DNA from: JANWVO01 sp037446555
GTDB lineage: Bacteria > Acidobacteriota > Terriglobia > Bryobacterales > Bryobacteraceae
Length of the DNA stretch: 64,000 bases
Reading direction: 5' to 3'
Assembly (NCBI GenBank): GCA_037446555.1
Contig: JBBIIK010000016.1
Span: 8,779-72,778, forward strand
Shown here: piece by piece, positions 37,424 to 47,130 of the stretch
Position numbering within the stretch: position 1 is the first letter of the stretch
Layout of the letters: every line of letters starts with the position of its first letter
The notes under the pieces: generated by a model
Databases searched by the model: none
The model's input: the letters and a program-made list of their open reading frames with translations, nothing else
Told to the model about the DNA's origin: nothing
Made by a program: the position numbers and the translations under genes

Positions 37424-38053
37424 TCAGTGGCAGCAGCCGTCGCCCTTCAGGGCGAGCCAGCCCTCACGGGCGATGATGGGCGTCATGATGAGGCCCGCCA
37501 CGGGATCGGCCCACCACCATCCGAGCGTGGCATTCAGGACCAGCCCGCCGAGCAGGATTGCGGACAGGTAGCTGCACAGAAGCGTCTGCTTGGCATCCGC
37601 GGCCATGGCGCCGCTGCCGATCTCCCGGCTGACAGCCTGTTTCTTGCGCGACAGCACGGGCATGATGGCCAGCGAGCAGCACGCCAGGAGGATGCCGGGG
37701 ATGGAGCGTTCCGGCGCTTTCTGATGCAGGATTTTCTCGAGCGCCTCGTAGCCGACGTAGGCTGCCAGGACGAAGAATGAAATGCCGATGAGCCGCAGCG
37801 CGCGCCGCTCGAATTCTTCCCGGCGGTGGTGATCGTCGAGGCGCAGCCTCCAGAGCATGGTGGCGCCGGAGAGGCTCTCGATCACGGCGTCGACGCCGAA
37901 GCCGACCAGCGCGATGCTGCCCGCGATGAGGCCGGCGGTGATCGACACGGCGGCTTCGATCACGTTGTAGCTGAGCGTGATGTATTCGAGCCGCAAGCCC
38001 CTCTGTACCAGCGCCTGCCGCTCTGTCAGTCCGGCACCGATCATTACTTCCAT
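37424..38053 (-). CDS. Cation transporter, CDF-like membrane domain only
   Basis: A protein of about 209 residues with six hydrophobic segments. The text GFGVDAVIESLSGATMLWRL (TM2) and AADAKQTLLCSYLSAILL (TM5) places the acidic and metal-site residues of the cation diffusion facilitator superfamily. The usual cytoplasmic C-terminal domain is absent; the protein ends with DGCCH, a potential metal-binding tail. It probably moves Zn, Mn or a similar divalent ion. Starts at 38053 or 38044 are both possible. It is convergent with the vWA gene (18 bases between stops) and divergent from the second S46 gene. Confidence 0.8.
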   Translation of the reverse strand: MEVMIGAGLTERQALVQRGLRLEYITLSYNVIEAAVSITAGLIAGSIALVGFGVDAVIESLSGATMLWRLRLDDHHRREEFERRALRLIGISFFVLAAYVGYEALEKILHQKAPERSIPGILLACCSLAIMPVLSRKKQAVSREIGSGAMAADAKQTLLCSYLSAILLGGLVLNATLGWWWADPVAGLIMTPIIAREGWLALKGDGCCH

Positions 38054-38119
38054 TCTCAAACAACCGGGGCGCGGCGCGGAAAATCACACCCCGCTATCCT
38101 GAGAAAGAAAGGCTCACCC

Positions 38120-40183
38120 ATGAGGCAAACCAGGTTGTTCCTTGCCGTTTTGCTGGCAGCCAACTTCGTCCAGGCCGACGAGGGGCTGTGGCTGTTCAAC
38201 GCGATTCCGGAAAAGCAGCTCGCCGAACAGCACCGCTTCCGCCCCACTGCCGATTTCCTTGACCATCTCCGGCTGTCGTCCGTGCGGTTCGGAGGAGGCT
38301 CCGGGTCGTTCGTCTCGCCCAACGGGCTGATCTTCACCAATCACCATGTGGCCTCGCGCTGCATCCAGAACGTGAGTTCGAAGGAGCACAACTATATGCG
38401 CGACGGCTTTTACGCCGATGCGCCCGAGAAGGAGATCCGCTGTCCGGGGCTGGAAGTACAGGTGCTGCTGGGGATCGAAGATGTGACCGGGCGCGTGAAC
38501 AGCGCTGTCACGGCGCCTCCCTCGGATCCGAAGGCAGCCTTGCAGCGGCGGGCGGCGATGAATGCGATCGAGAAGGAGTGCATGGACCGTCACGGCGGCG
38601 CCTGCTCGGTGGTGACGCTGCATGCCGGTGCGCTCTACCATCTCTACCGCTACAAGAAGTACACGGACGTACGTCTCGCCTTCGCGCCAGAAGAGGCGAT
38701 CGCGTTTTTCGGCGGCGATCCGGATAACTTCACCTACCCGCGCTACGACCTCGACATCACGTTCCTCCGCGCCTACGAAGACGGCAAGCCGGCCGCGACG
38801 CCGCATTATCTGAAGTGGTCGCGCACGGGCCCGCGCGAAGGCGAACTGGCGCTGGTGAGCGGGCATCCCGGCTCGACGGACCGCTTCATCACGATGGCGC
38901 AGCTCGAGTACCTGCGCGACGTCTCCTACCCGCGGACCCTGCGCACGCTCTCCGCCATCATCCAGGCGTTGAAAGAATACGGCGCAAAGAGCGAGGAGAA
39001 CCACCGCGTGGCGCGGGACAAGCTGTTCGGCGCGGAGAACTCGTTCAAGGTTCGCGACGGCGAGCTGAAGGGGATGCGCGAGGCGTGGCTGGTGGAAGCC
39101 AAGCGCCGCAGCGAAGAGCAGTTCCGCGCCGCCGCGGCGGCGGATCCGAAAGCGAAGCAGGAGATCGGCGATGCCTACGAACGGGTAGCGGCTGCCTACG
39201 AGAAGTGGCGTCCGCGCTCGGCGGAGTACTTGCTGGAGTCCGGCGCCCTTCTCTGCGACATGTTCACTTACGCCCGCCACATCTGGCGGCTCGCCGAGGA
39301 GCGCGGCAAGCCCAACGCCGAGCGCCTGCGCGAATACAGCGACGCGGCGCTGCCATCGCTCGAACTGCGGCTGTTCGCACAGACGCCGGTGACGCCCGAG
39401 CTGGAGGCGCTGATGCTGGAGAAGTGGTTCGAGCTGCTTTCCTCCGAGCTCGGCGCGTCTCACCCCGTGGCGCGGCAGATTCTCGATGGAAAGAGCCCTG
39501 CCGAAGCCGCGCGCGCCTACGTGTTCAGCTCGAAGCTGCACGATGTGAACGAGCGCAAGCGGCTGGCGGCGGATCCCGCGGCTGTGCGGGCGTCGGAAGA
39601 CGGCATGATCCGCCTGATACGGATGATCGATCCGCAGGCGCGCGCCATCCGCAAGGCGTTTGACGAGGAGATCGACCCCGTCATCCGCGACGCCTCCTCG
39701 CGCATCGCCCGTGCGCGGTTCGCGCTGTACGGCGCCAGCGTCTATCCGGACGCCACAGGCTCGCTGCGGCTTTCCTTCGGCAAGATCCAGGGCTACCGCA
39801 ACGCGCAGGGGCAGCCCGTCCGGTGGACGACGGATTACGACGGGCTCTACCGCCGCGCCACGGGCGTGGAGCCGTACAAGCTGCCGGAGCGGTGGCTGGA
39901 GCGCAAGTCTGCGCTGAAGCTGAAGACGTCTTTCAACTTCGTTTCCACCGCGGACATCATCGGAGGCAACTCCGGCTCACCGACTGTGAACACGCGCGGC
40001 GAGGTGATCGGCATCGTGTTCGACTCGAATTACGAGGCGATGCACAACCGCTTTGTCTACGGAATGGACCGCGGGGAGCGGTGCGTGCACGTTTCGTCGG
40101 ACGGGATCATCGAAGCTCTGCGCTCCGTCTACGGCGCCACGCGCGTGGTGGAAGAGCTGGGCTTCGCAAAGACGGCGAAGTAA
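38120..40183 (+). CDS. S46-family serine peptidase, copy 2
   Basis: A 687-residue exported dipeptidyl-peptidase of family S46. The signal peptide is MRQTRLFLAVLLAANFVQA. Motifs: His75/76 in LIFTNHHVASR, the Asp region DPDNFTYPRYDLDITFLRAY, and Ser618 in GGNSGSPTVNTRGEVIG. It is clearly diverged from copy 1 at 19435 (different region around the active-site His and different substrate-pocket text), so it probably has different specificity, not a recent duplication. ATG 38120 follows an AAAGAAAGG tract. The 3' end overlaps the convergent methyltransferase gene by 55 bases. Confidence 0.92.
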   Translation: MRQTRLFLAVLLAANFVQADEGLWLFNAIPEKQLAEQHRFRPTADFLDHLRLSSVRFGGGSGSFVSPNGLIFTNHHVASRCIQNVSSKEHNYMRDGFYADAPEKEIRCPGLEVQVLLGIEDVTGRVNSAVTAPPSDPKAALQRRAAMNAIEKECMDRHGGACSVVTLHAGALYHLYRYKKYTDVRLAFAPEEAIAFFGGDPDNFTYPRYDLDITFLRAYEDGKPAATPHYLKWSRTGPREGELALVSGHPGSTDRFITMAQLEYLRDVSYPRTLRTLSAIIQALKEYGAKSEENHRVARDKLFGAENSFKVRDGELKGMREAWLVEAKRRSEEQFRAAAAADPKAKQEIGDAYERVAAAYEKWRPRSAEYLLESGALLCDMFTYARHIWRLAEERGKPNAERLREYSDAALPSLELRLFAQTPVTPELEALMLEKWFELLSSELGASHPVARQILDGKSPAEAARAYVFSSKLHDVNERKRLAADPAAVRASEDGMIRLIRMIDPQARAIRKAFDEEIDPVIRDASSRIARARFALYGASVYPDATGSLRLSFGKIQGYRNAQGQPVRWTTDYDGLYRRATGVEPYKLPERWLERKSALKLKTSFNFVSTADIIGGNSGSPTVNTRGEVIGIVFDSNYEAMHNRFVYGMDRGERCVHVSSDGIIEALRSVYGATRVVEELGFAKTAK

Positions 40184-40929
40184 CAATCGAAGAGGACCTC
40201 GCGCTCCCCGGCGCCGAAGACGTCTGCCAGTGTGCTGTCGATCCACTCGCGGACAGCAGCGGGACTCTCCCCTGCTCGGACAGCGGCGGCGGCGTTCGTT
40301 TCGGTCATCATGTAGGCGGCATAGGTCTGCGCCGTAAAGGAACCGGATTCCTCGAAGACTTCGGCGGCGGCAGGCTCGAAGAGTCCCGCGGTGAGCTGGA
40401 GTAGCTCTTGCGGATCAAGCGGCACAGCGCCGTCGTCCGGCTTCGGCCAGCGGCCCAGGAACTCGGCGAACCATACCTCCAGGGCAGAAGTGCCGCGGAG
40501 CCTGCGTCCGGGCGCGAAGTCGTAAACGACGAGCAGTCCCCCGGGCGCGAGAACACGTGCGAGCTCGAGGAGGGCAGAAGCCACGGCGGCATAGTTCAGA
40601 CTTCCCGCCGCGGTGGCCAGGTCGCAATTGCCATCCTGCAAAGGCAGCGCCTCCATGCGCGACGCGAAGAACGCCGCGGCGGAGACGCAGCGCGCGGCCC
40701 GAGCCGCCATGGAAACGGCCGCGTCCGTGCCTGCGGCCCGCCGCACAAAGCCGAGCATCGCCTCTGTGGAAAGCCCGGCGCCGCAGCCCAAGTCCAGGCC
40801 AAAGCCTCGCGGGCCATGCCATCCGGCGGCGCTCAAGGCCCGGGTGACGATCCGGGCATGAAGCCGCGGGCGGGCGTGCTCGTAGCCCTTGGCCATGCCG
40901 GGCGCTTCAAACGGACAGTCTGGTCCCAT
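40129..40929 (-). CDS. Class I SAM-dependent methyltransferase
   Basis: A 266-residue methyltransferase. The SAM-binding motif I is GFGLDLGCGAGLST (about residues 42-55). Post-motif elements include MEALPLQDGNCDLATAAGSLNY and LELARVLAPGGLLVVYDFAPG, typical of the UbiE/Methyltransf_11 type. The substrate is unknown. The start at 40929 (MGPDCPFEAP) was chosen because the SAM motif then sits at the usual distance; further upstream the frame crosses the promoter region of the S9 gene. It overlaps the S46 gene 3'-to-3' by 55 bases. Confidence 0.87.
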   Translation of the reverse strand: MGPDCPFEAPGMAKGYEHARPRLHARIVTRALSAAGWHGPRGFGLDLGCGAGLSTEAMLGFVRRAAGTDAAVSMAARAARCVSAAAFFASRMEALPLQDGNCDLATAAGSLNYAAVASALLELARVLAPGGLLVVYDFAPGRRLRGTSALEVWFAEFLGRWPKPDDGAVPLDPQELLQLTAGLFEPAAAEVFEESGSFTAQTYAAYMMTETNAAAAVRAGESPAAVREWIDSTLADVFGAGEREVLFDCYFAVFAKPSSSTTRVAP

Positions 40930-40950
40930 AGCTCGTGTCCTCGCGATCGG

Positions 40951-40960
40951 AGTGTAGCAT
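40951..40960. promoter_or_regulatory. Overlapping divergent -10-like boxes
   Basis: On the minus strand TACACT (complement of 40951-40956) lies 21 bases before the methyltransferase start. On the plus strand TAGCAT (40955-40960) lies 6 bases before the S9 peptidase ATG at 40967. The 37-base intergenic space must serve both genes, so the boxes overlap and may compete. No clear -35 boxes; inference from position. Confidence 0.4.
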
Positions 40961-40966
40961 GGGGAT

Positions 40967-42973
40967 ATGTTCCGCCTCGCATCTGTGATCCTGATTTCGG
41001 CGGCGATCGCCGTCAGCCTGCCCGCGCAACAGCAGCAGGGTCTCGCCGCCGGGACGCTATTCGACATGGAGTCAATCTCGAGTCCTGCCATCTCCCCTGA
41101 CGGCAAGGCCATCGTCTTCGCCCGCGGCTTCGTCGACCGGATGAAGGACCAGCAACGAAACAACCTCTGGCTCATCACGGGCTGGACGGATGCCGCTGGC
41201 GCGAAGCTCCGCGAGCTGAACGCAGGCCCGTGGCGCGACTCCTCGCCCGTGTGGTCGCCCGACGGGCGCCGCATCGCGTTCCTGAGCGACCGGGACGGCA
41301 CAACGCAGATCCATGTGATGTGGATTGACACGCGCGAGGTGGCGCAACTGACACGCGTCGAGAAGGCGCCGTCGCAGATCCGCTGGTCGCCGGACGGCAA
41401 GCGGATCGCCTTCACAATGACTGTGCCCGACGAGGATCCGATCCTGCCGATCAAGCTGCCGAAGCGGCCCGAGGGGGCGCAGTGGGCCAAGCCGGCGGTG
41501 ATCGTGGACCGCCTCGCCTGGGCCAGCGACGGCGTAGGCCCGGTACCGAAGGGATGGTCTCACATCTTCGTGGTGGACGCGCTCACGGGAGGCACGGCGA
41601 AACAGCTGACCTCGGGCAAGTACAATCACCGCGACCCGCAGTGGTCGCCCGACGGCAAGACAATCTATTTCAGCGGGATCCGCAAGCCCGACGCCGAGTA
41701 CCTGCGCAATGACACCGAGATTTACGCGCTGGATGTCGCCACGGGCGACATCCGCCAGCTGACGGACCGCAAAGGGCCGGACAACAACCCGAAGCCGCAT
41801 GGCCGGTGGATCGCCTACACGGGCTTCGACGACAAGCTGCTGACCTTCCATCTGCCCTCGATTTACCTGATGGACTCAGAGGGCGGACAGAAGCGGCTGT
41901 GGGCGGGCAACCTGCCCTCGGGGCCGGGCGAGTTGCACTGGGCCGCCGATGGTTCGGGCGTATTCTTCACGATGGAAGAGAAAGGCACGGCGAATCTCTA
42001 TTTCCTTCCGCTGAACGGCTCGCCACGGAAGGTGACCGAGGGAGCCCATGTGATTTCGCAGGCTTCGTTGGCCCGGACGGGCGACGTAGCCGCTGTACGC
42101 TCGTCCTTCCATGAACCTGCGTCCCTGGTCCACATCCGTGGCAACGCCGTCACGAAGATTCTCGATGTCAACGACGACGTCCTGGCCGGGCGGGCTCTCG
42201 GCGAAGTGGAAGAAATGTGGTGGGACGGGCCGGACGGTTTCAAAGTCCAGGGCTGGCTGGTGAAGCCCGTGAACTTCGATCCGAAGAAGAAGTATCCGCT
42301 GGTGCTTTACATTCATGGGGGGCCGTGGTCGATGTACAGCGTCGCGTTCAACTGGGCGTGGCAGAACTTCGCAGCCAACGGGTATGCGGTGCTGTATTCG
42401 AATCCGCGAGGCAGCACGGGCTACGGGCAGGAGTTCGTCAGCGGCATTCAGCACGCATACCCGGGCAAGGACTACGACGACCTGATGGCTGGAGTGGATG
42501 CGGCCTTGAAGAAGGGGTTCATCGACGAGCGCAACCTGTTCGTTTGCGGCGGCAGCGGCGGCGGCGTGCTGACGGCGTGGATCGTCGGCCACACGAACCG
42601 TTTCCGCGCCGCTGTGTCCATGCGCCCGGTGATCAACTGGCACAGCTTTGTCGGCACCACCGACGGCCCCATGTGGTACGACCAGTTCCGCAAGAAGCCA
42701 TGGGAAGATCCCATGGAGTACGCAGCCCGCTCGCCGCTGCACTATGTGGCCAGCGTGACCACGCCCACCATGGTGATGACAGGCGAAGCCGATCTGCGCA
42801 CGCCGATTTCCCAGAGCGAGGAATACTACCGCGCGCTCAAGCTGCTGAAGAAGGAAACGCTGCTGGTGCGCGTCCCCGAGGAGTTCCACGGCTGGCGCCG
42901 CCCGTCGCACCAGTTGATGCAGCAGCTTTACCTGCTCGCCTGGTTCGAGAAGTACCGGGTGAAGGACAACTGA
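40967..42973 (+). CDS. S9-family prolyl oligopeptidase/acylaminoacyl-peptidase, exported
   Basis: A 668-residue S9 peptidase. Signal peptide MFRLASVILISAAIAVSLPA. Residues about 35-400 form a TolB/WD40-like beta-propeller with repeated SPDGK/WSPDG units (for example PVWSPDGRRIAF and IRWSPDGKRIAF). Residues 410-665 form the alpha/beta hydrolase domain: HGGPWSMYSVAFNW oxyanion region, nucleophile Ser530 in CGGSGGGVLT, Asp in TGEADLRTP and His in EEFHGWRRP. It cleaves short peptides. Its stop overlaps the M50 gene start by one base. Confidence 0.93.
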   Translation: MFRLASVILISAAIAVSLPAQQQQGLAAGTLFDMESISSPAISPDGKAIVFARGFVDRMKDQQRNNLWLITGWTDAAGAKLRELNAGPWRDSSPVWSPDGRRIAFLSDRDGTTQIHVMWIDTREVAQLTRVEKAPSQIRWSPDGKRIAFTMTVPDEDPILPIKLPKRPEGAQWAKPAVIVDRLAWASDGVGPVPKGWSHIFVVDALTGGTAKQLTSGKYNHRDPQWSPDGKTIYFSGIRKPDAEYLRNDTEIYALDVATGDIRQLTDRKGPDNNPKPHGRWIAYTGFDDKLLTFHLPSIYLMDSEGGQKRLWAGNLPSGPGELHWAADGSGVFFTMEEKGTANLYFLPLNGSPRKVTEGAHVISQASLARTGDVAAVRSSFHEPASLVHIRGNAVTKILDVNDDVLAGRALGEVEEMWWDGPDGFKVQGWLVKPVNFDPKKKYPLVLYIHGGPWSMYSVAFNWAWQNFAANGYAVLYSNPRGSTGYGQEFVSGIQHAYPGKDYDDLMAGVDAALKKGFIDERNLFVCGGSGGGVLTAWIVGHTNRFRAAVSMRPVINWHSFVGTTDGPMWYDQFRKKPWEDPMEYAARSPLHYVASVTTPTMVMTGEADLRTPISQSEEYYRALKLLKKETLLVRVPEEFHGWRRPSHQLMQQLYLLAWFEKYRVKDN

Positions 42974-43578
42974 TGCAATTGAACGTATCCGAAGCTCTGC
43001 TCAACGTCATCATTTTCTGGATCCTTACCACGCCGCACGAGTTTGCCCACGCGTTCGTGGCGGACCGGCTGGGCGACGACACGCCGCGGCTTGAAGGACG
43101 GGTCACCCTGAATCCGCTGGCTCATGTCGACTGGATGGGGACGGTGCTGGTGCCGCTGCTGTCGTCGCTGTTCGGCGGAGTGTTCTTCGGCTGGGGCAAG
43201 GCGGTGAACACGAATCCGGCGCGGCTGCGCGGCGGCGCCAACGGGTTGCTGGCCGTCGCCCTGGCGGGTCCGGCGAGCAACGTAGTCTTCGCCGTGGTTC
43301 TGGCACTGATCGCGCTGGCCTGGCCCTTTGGCACGGAGATCCTGTTCCGCGCCGCTTTCATCAGCCTGTTCCTGGCGTTGTTCAACATGATCCCCATTCC
43401 GCCGCTGGATGGCTCGAAACTCCTGATCGCCGCGCGCATCCCGGTTGCGGTGTATCTGGAGCTGTCACGCTTCGGTTTCATATTGCTGCTTGTCGTGATG
43501 TTCTCCACCGGCCTGGGCCGTTGGATGGTGGAAGCCAGTTATCTCGGCGCCATGCGCCTCTTTCTGATGTTTCGATAG
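42973..43578 (+). CDS. Site-2 protease family (M50) membrane metalloprotease
   Basis: A 201-residue intramembrane protease of the compact S2P type. HEFAH (residues 22-26) gives the zinc ligands and catalytic Glu, and NMIPIPPLDGSKLL supplies the distant Asp ligand. About six hydrophobic segments. Such proteins lack PDZ domains; a few cut regulatory membrane proteins, but the substrate of this one is unknown. It begins in the S9 stop codon (TGATG) and ends 11 bases before the CocE gene, so S9, M50 and CocE probably share a transcript. Confidence 0.9.
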   Translation: MQLNVSEALLNVIIFWILTTPHEFAHAFVADRLGDDTPRLEGRVTLNPLAHVDWMGTVLVPLLSSLFGGVFFGWGKAVNTNPARLRGGANGLLAVALAGPASNVVFAVVLALIALAWPFGTEILFRAAFISLFLALFNMIPIPPLDGSKLLIAARIPVAVYLELSRFGFILLLVVMFSTGLGRWMVEASYLGAMRLFLMFR

Positions 43579-43589
43579 AAGGACTGCCC

Positions 43590-45485
43590 ATGATCACCAG
43601 ACGTTGCCTGCTTCCCCTGTTTGCCGGCGTGCTGGCCTTCGCCCAGCCGCGCGCCGCCGCCCCGCAGCCCCCGCCGCAGGTCCAGGAGCGCGCCGCCTAC
43701 ATCCGCCAGCACTACACGAAGCACGAAGTGCTGATCCCGATGCGCGACGGGGTGAAGCTGTTCACTTCGATTTACGCGCCGAAGGACAAGAGCCGGACCT
43801 ACCCCATCCTGCTGTTGCGGACCCCGTACAGCGTGGCGCCGTACGGCATCGACAATTACCGTGCCAGCCTGGGGCCGGCCAGCGAAAAATTCATGCGCGA
43901 CGGGTACATCTTCGTCTACCAGGACGTGCGCGGCCGCGGCCGCAGCGAAGGCGAGTTCGTGCATGTCCGGCCCCATATTCCTGTCAAGAAATCAAGGACC
44001 GATATCGACGAATCGTCGGACACTTTCGACACCATCGACTGGCTGGTGAAGAACATCGGCGGCAACAACGGACGCGTCGGCATGTGGGGGATCTCGTACC
44101 CGGGTTTCTATGCGGCAATGGGCGCTCTGGACTCGCACCCTGCCCTGAAGGCCGTCTCGCCGCAAGCTCCGGTGATCAACTGGTTCATTGGAGACGACTT
44201 CCGCCACAACGGCGCCCTCTTCCTCGTACACGCCTTCAACTTCCTGGGCGCATTCGGCAGACCCCGGCCTGAAAACGCGCTGCTGGCCGGCTCACGTTTC
44301 CAGATCGACGGCCCGGACGCCTACACCTTCCACCTCTCCGTCGGCCCGCTCGCCAATTACGATGAGAAGCTGTTCAAAGGGCAGGTGAAGTTCTGGCGCG
44401 AGCTGCTCGAAAACGACACCTACAGCGACTTCTGGAAGTCCCGCGATTTGCGCCAGTACATGACCACTCTGAAGCCCGCCATGCTCACCGTCGGCGGATG
44501 GTTTGACGCCGAGGACGTCTACGGCCCGCTGCGCCTGTACGAATCGGCCGAGAAGCAGAACCCGGGGGCGGTCAACATGCTGGTGGAAGGACCGTGGAGC
44601 CACGGCGGCTGGGCGCGCTCCGACGGCACGGCGCTCGGCAACATCAGCTTCGCCTCGAACACGTCGAAGTTTTTCCAGGACGAGATTGAATATCCGTTTT
44701 TCTCCCAGCACCTGAGGGGCGAGGGAGGCAAGTCCTTGCCGGAAGCCTTCGTCTTCGAAACCGGCCGCAATGAGTGGCACCGCATGGGCGCCTGGCCACC
44801 GCGCGAGGCCCGCAAGCGCACGTTCTACTTCCGCGAGGACGGGCGCCTCTCCTCCGATCCTCCAGCAGTTGCGGATGCCTTTGACGAGTATCTGTCCGAC
44901 CCGAACCGCCCGGTGCCTTTCCTTCCTTACATCGACCGGGGGATGAACTACAACTACATGACGGACGATCAGCGTTTCGCCGCCACACGCCCGGACGTGC
45001 TCGTTTACCAGACCGAACCGCTCGAGAACGATCTTCGCGTCGCCGGTCCGCTGAAGGCTGTCCTGCATGTCTCCACAACAGGCACGGACGCCGACTGGGT
45101 GGTGAAGCTCGTCGACGTGTTTCCGAACGATGCGCCTGATCCGCAGCCCAATCCGAAGGAGATTCGCATGGGCGGCTATCAGATGCTGGTGCGCGGCGAG
45201 CCGTTCCGCGGGCGCTTCCGCAACGGCTTCGACAGGCCCGCGCCGTTCACGCCCGGAAAGATGGAGCTGGTGGAATTCGAGCTTCCAGACGTCTTCCACA
45301 CGTTCCGCCGCGGCCACCGGATCATGATCCATGTGCAGAGTTCGTGGTTTCCGCTCGTCGACAGGAACCCGCAGAAGTTCGTCCGGATCCACGAGGCAAA
45401 GGCGTCGGACTTCATCCGAGCGACGCACCGGGTCTTCCGTTCGAAGCAGGCGGCAAGCGCCGTCATCCTGCCGGTGCTCGAGTAG
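43590..45485 (+). CDS. CocE/NonD-family hydrolase (X-Pro dipeptidyl-peptidase/alpha-amino acid ester hydrolase type)
   Basis: A 631-residue exported hydrolase (signal peptide MITRRCLLPLFAGVLAFA). The alpha/beta domain has the conserved entry MRDGVKLFTSIYAP, the RGRGRSEGEF strand, the nucleophile Ser169 in GMWGISYPGFY, the acid region VGGWFDAEDVYGPL and the His in VEGPWSHGGWAR. The C-terminal jelly-roll domain (PLKAVLHVSTTGTDADW to RSKQAASAVILPVLE) is typical of CocE and alpha-amino acid ester hydrolases. It acts on esters or amides of amino acids; exact substrate unknown. The 3' end overlaps the convergent prepilin peptidase gene by 23 bases. Confidence 0.92.
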   Translation: MITRRCLLPLFAGVLAFAQPRAAAPQPPPQVQERAAYIRQHYTKHEVLIPMRDGVKLFTSIYAPKDKSRTYPILLLRTPYSVAPYGIDNYRASLGPASEKFMRDGYIFVYQDVRGRGRSEGEFVHVRPHIPVKKSRTDIDESSDTFDTIDWLVKNIGGNNGRVGMWGISYPGFYAAMGALDSHPALKAVSPQAPVINWFIGDDFRHNGALFLVHAFNFLGAFGRPRPENALLAGSRFQIDGPDAYTFHLSVGPLANYDEKLFKGQVKFWRELLENDTYSDFWKSRDLRQYMTTLKPAMLTVGGWFDAEDVYGPLRLYESAEKQNPGAVNMLVEGPWSHGGWARSDGTALGNISFASNTSKFFQDEIEYPFFSQHLRGEGGKSLPEAFVFETGRNEWHRMGAWPPREARKRTFYFREDGRLSSDPPAVADAFDEYLSDPNRPVPFLPYIDRGMNYNYMTDDQRFAATRPDVLVYQTEPLENDLRVAGPLKAVLHVSTTGTDADWVVKLVDVFPNDAPDPQPNPKEIRMGGYQMLVRGEPFRGRFRNGFDRPAPFTPGKMELVEFELPDVFHTFRRGHRIMIHVQSSWFPLVDRNPQKFVRIHEAKASDFIRATHRVFRSKQAASAVILPVLE

Positions 45486-45987
45486 CACCCCACAGAACGA
45501 GCAGGGTGGCTGCCGCGATGGTCACCGCCCGCGGCAGCCCCATGGATTTCTCTCCGCCGGCTTCGAGTTCGCTTTCCCGTTGCAAGCGAAACATGCGGGG
45601 AATGTTCCGGATCGTTTTCCCGAGCCGCCCTCGCGCGGCCACCATCACCAGCGCAACGGCGCCGCCCAGGATCGCGTCGAAGACGAAAATCACGATCATG
45701 TACTGCGCGCCGGCCAGCGCTCCGATGGCGCCCATCAGCTTCACGTCGCCGCCGCCGAGCCATCGCATGATGAACAGCGGGATGAAGATGAGCGCCGCAA
45801 GCCCCAGTCCTGCCCCGGCTGTCCGCAACCCGGACAGCCCGGCAGTCCAAACATTCAGCGCCAGGCCGGCGGCGATACCGCCGAACGTGAGCCAGTTAGG
45901 GATTTCACGGCGCTTAAGGTCGGTGAACGCAGCGATGAGGACCATCGCCGCGAGCACGGCTTCGATGTAAGGGTGCAAGGGCGTCAT
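45463..45987 (-). CDS. Prepilin peptidase, A24 type IV (CpaA-like)
   Basis: A 174-residue membrane aspartyl protease with about six hydrophobic segments. The two catalytic Asp motifs are present: FTDLKRREIPNWLT near residue 20 and GGGDVKLMGAIG near residue 80. The short form without the N-terminal methyltransferase domain matches CpaA/TadV, which process Flp-type pilins. No pilus genes are in this window, so its partners are elsewhere. It is the last gene of a minus-strand stretch but lies 54 bases from the cytochrome gene. Confidence 0.9.
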   Translation of the reverse strand: MTPLHPYIEAVLAAMVLIAAFTDLKRREIPNWLTFGGIAAGLALNVWTAGLSGLRTAGAGLGLAALIFIPLFIMRWLGGGDVKLMGAIGALAGAQYMIVIFVFDAILGGAVALVMVAARGRLGKTIRNIPRMFRLQRESELEAGGEKSMGLPRAVTIAAATLLVLWGATRAPAG

Positions 45988-46041
45988 GCGGCTCCGGCTC
46001 GCGGAACCTCCATTCTGCCAGAGCCGCGCGCGCCCTGCCGT

Positions 46042-47037
46042 TCAGTTGGACTGCGTAGCGAGCTGCGGATGCAGCACAACCGGGTTGTATACGGGCTCGA
46101 GGGTCCGCAGGTATGCGTAGATCGCCCGCAGGTCATCCTCCTTCATCTGCGAGAAACCGAACCACGGCATCACGGTGAAGTTCTCCTGCACGGTGCGCGG
46201 GGCGGATTCGTAGGTCAACGAGCCGTAGTCGCGAAACTGCCTCACGAAGCGCTCTTCGCTCCACTTGCCGATGCCAGAGTCGTCGTCGGGCGTCAGATTG
46301 GCGCTTCTCACCACGTAGGGACCGATGGCGAACTCATGACCGCCGGCGAATTCCCGGCCAGGCACCGGCTTGCCGTTTTTCAGTTCGGTGTGGCATTCCA
46401 TGCACCCCCCGACACCCGCCAGAAATTCGCCGTAGCGTACGCGGTGATTCGGATTTGGAGGACGCGCCGGCTCGAGCACCGGCACGGGCTCGAAGCGGGC
46501 GAGGACGCTGACGGGAAATTGCAGTTCGGTCTTCGGCAAGGCGTTTTTCACGGCAGGCAAGGTGTTCACGTACGCGACGAGAGAGTAAACATCCTCGTCG
46601 CTCAACTTGGCGAACTGCGCGAACGGCATGAACGCGAACAGTGCCCTGCCGTCGCGGGAAATCCCCTCGCGGATGGCGCGAATCTTCTCGCCGTCGGTCC
46701 AGGCTCCGATGCCGGTTTCGACGTCCGGCGTGATGTTGGCGCCCACGATTCTTCCCGGGAACCCGAGTTCCGCAGGGAAGACAAATCCCGAGCCGATCTT
46801 GTCCGGATCGGGGATCAATGAGAACTTCGAAGGATCGCGCGGGCTGTGACAGCCGGCGCAATCCGCGACGTTGTGAAACAGGTACCGGCCGCGCGCAATC
46901 CGCTCCGGCGTGGGCTCCACACGGATGTCCTGCGCGGGCCTTGATTTCGGTGTTGCCAGCGCGATCCAGGCACTGGCCACTCCCGTCACCGCCAGCAGGC
47001 CGACAGCAACGGTGATTCCCAGATACTTCAGGCTCAT
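46042..47037 (-). CDS. Diheme c-type cytochrome
   Basis: A 331-residue exported or membrane-anchored diheme cytochrome. The N-terminal hydrophobic segment (residues 5-30) has no clear cleavage site. Heme-binding CAGCH is at residues 60-64 and CMECH at 212-216, each followed by a likely Met ligand region (FAFMPFAQFAKLSDED; FTVMPWFGFSQMKEDD). The double-domain layout resembles the cytochrome subunit of periplasmic dehydrogenases, which accepts electrons from a partner such as a molybdenum or PQQ enzyme. No such partner is adjacent here; the molybdenum hydroxylase at 26565-30326 is in the same window but not linked. Confidence 0.9.
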   Translation of the reverse strand: MSLKYLGITVAVGLLAVTGVASAWIALATPKSRPAQDIRVEPTPERIARGRYLFHNVADCAGCHSPRDPSKFSLIPDPDKIGSGFVFPAELGFPGRIVGANITPDVETGIGAWTDGEKIRAIREGISRDGRALFAFMPFAQFAKLSDEDVYSLVAYVNTLPAVKNALPKTELQFPVSVLARFEPVPVLEPARPPNPNHRVRYGEFLAGVGGCMECHTELKNGKPVPGREFAGGHEFAIGPYVVRSANLTPDDDSGIGKWSEERFVRQFRDYGSLTYESAPRTVQENFTVMPWFGFSQMKEDDLRAIYAYLRTLEPVYNPVVLHPQLATQSN

Positions 47038-47130
47038 GGCCCCTCCAGTTGAAACGCTCTTCCATCATGAACGGGAGAAGGGGCCGGCGGTTCGGGATTT
47101 CAGAACCTGCTTACAAGCATCACGCGGAAG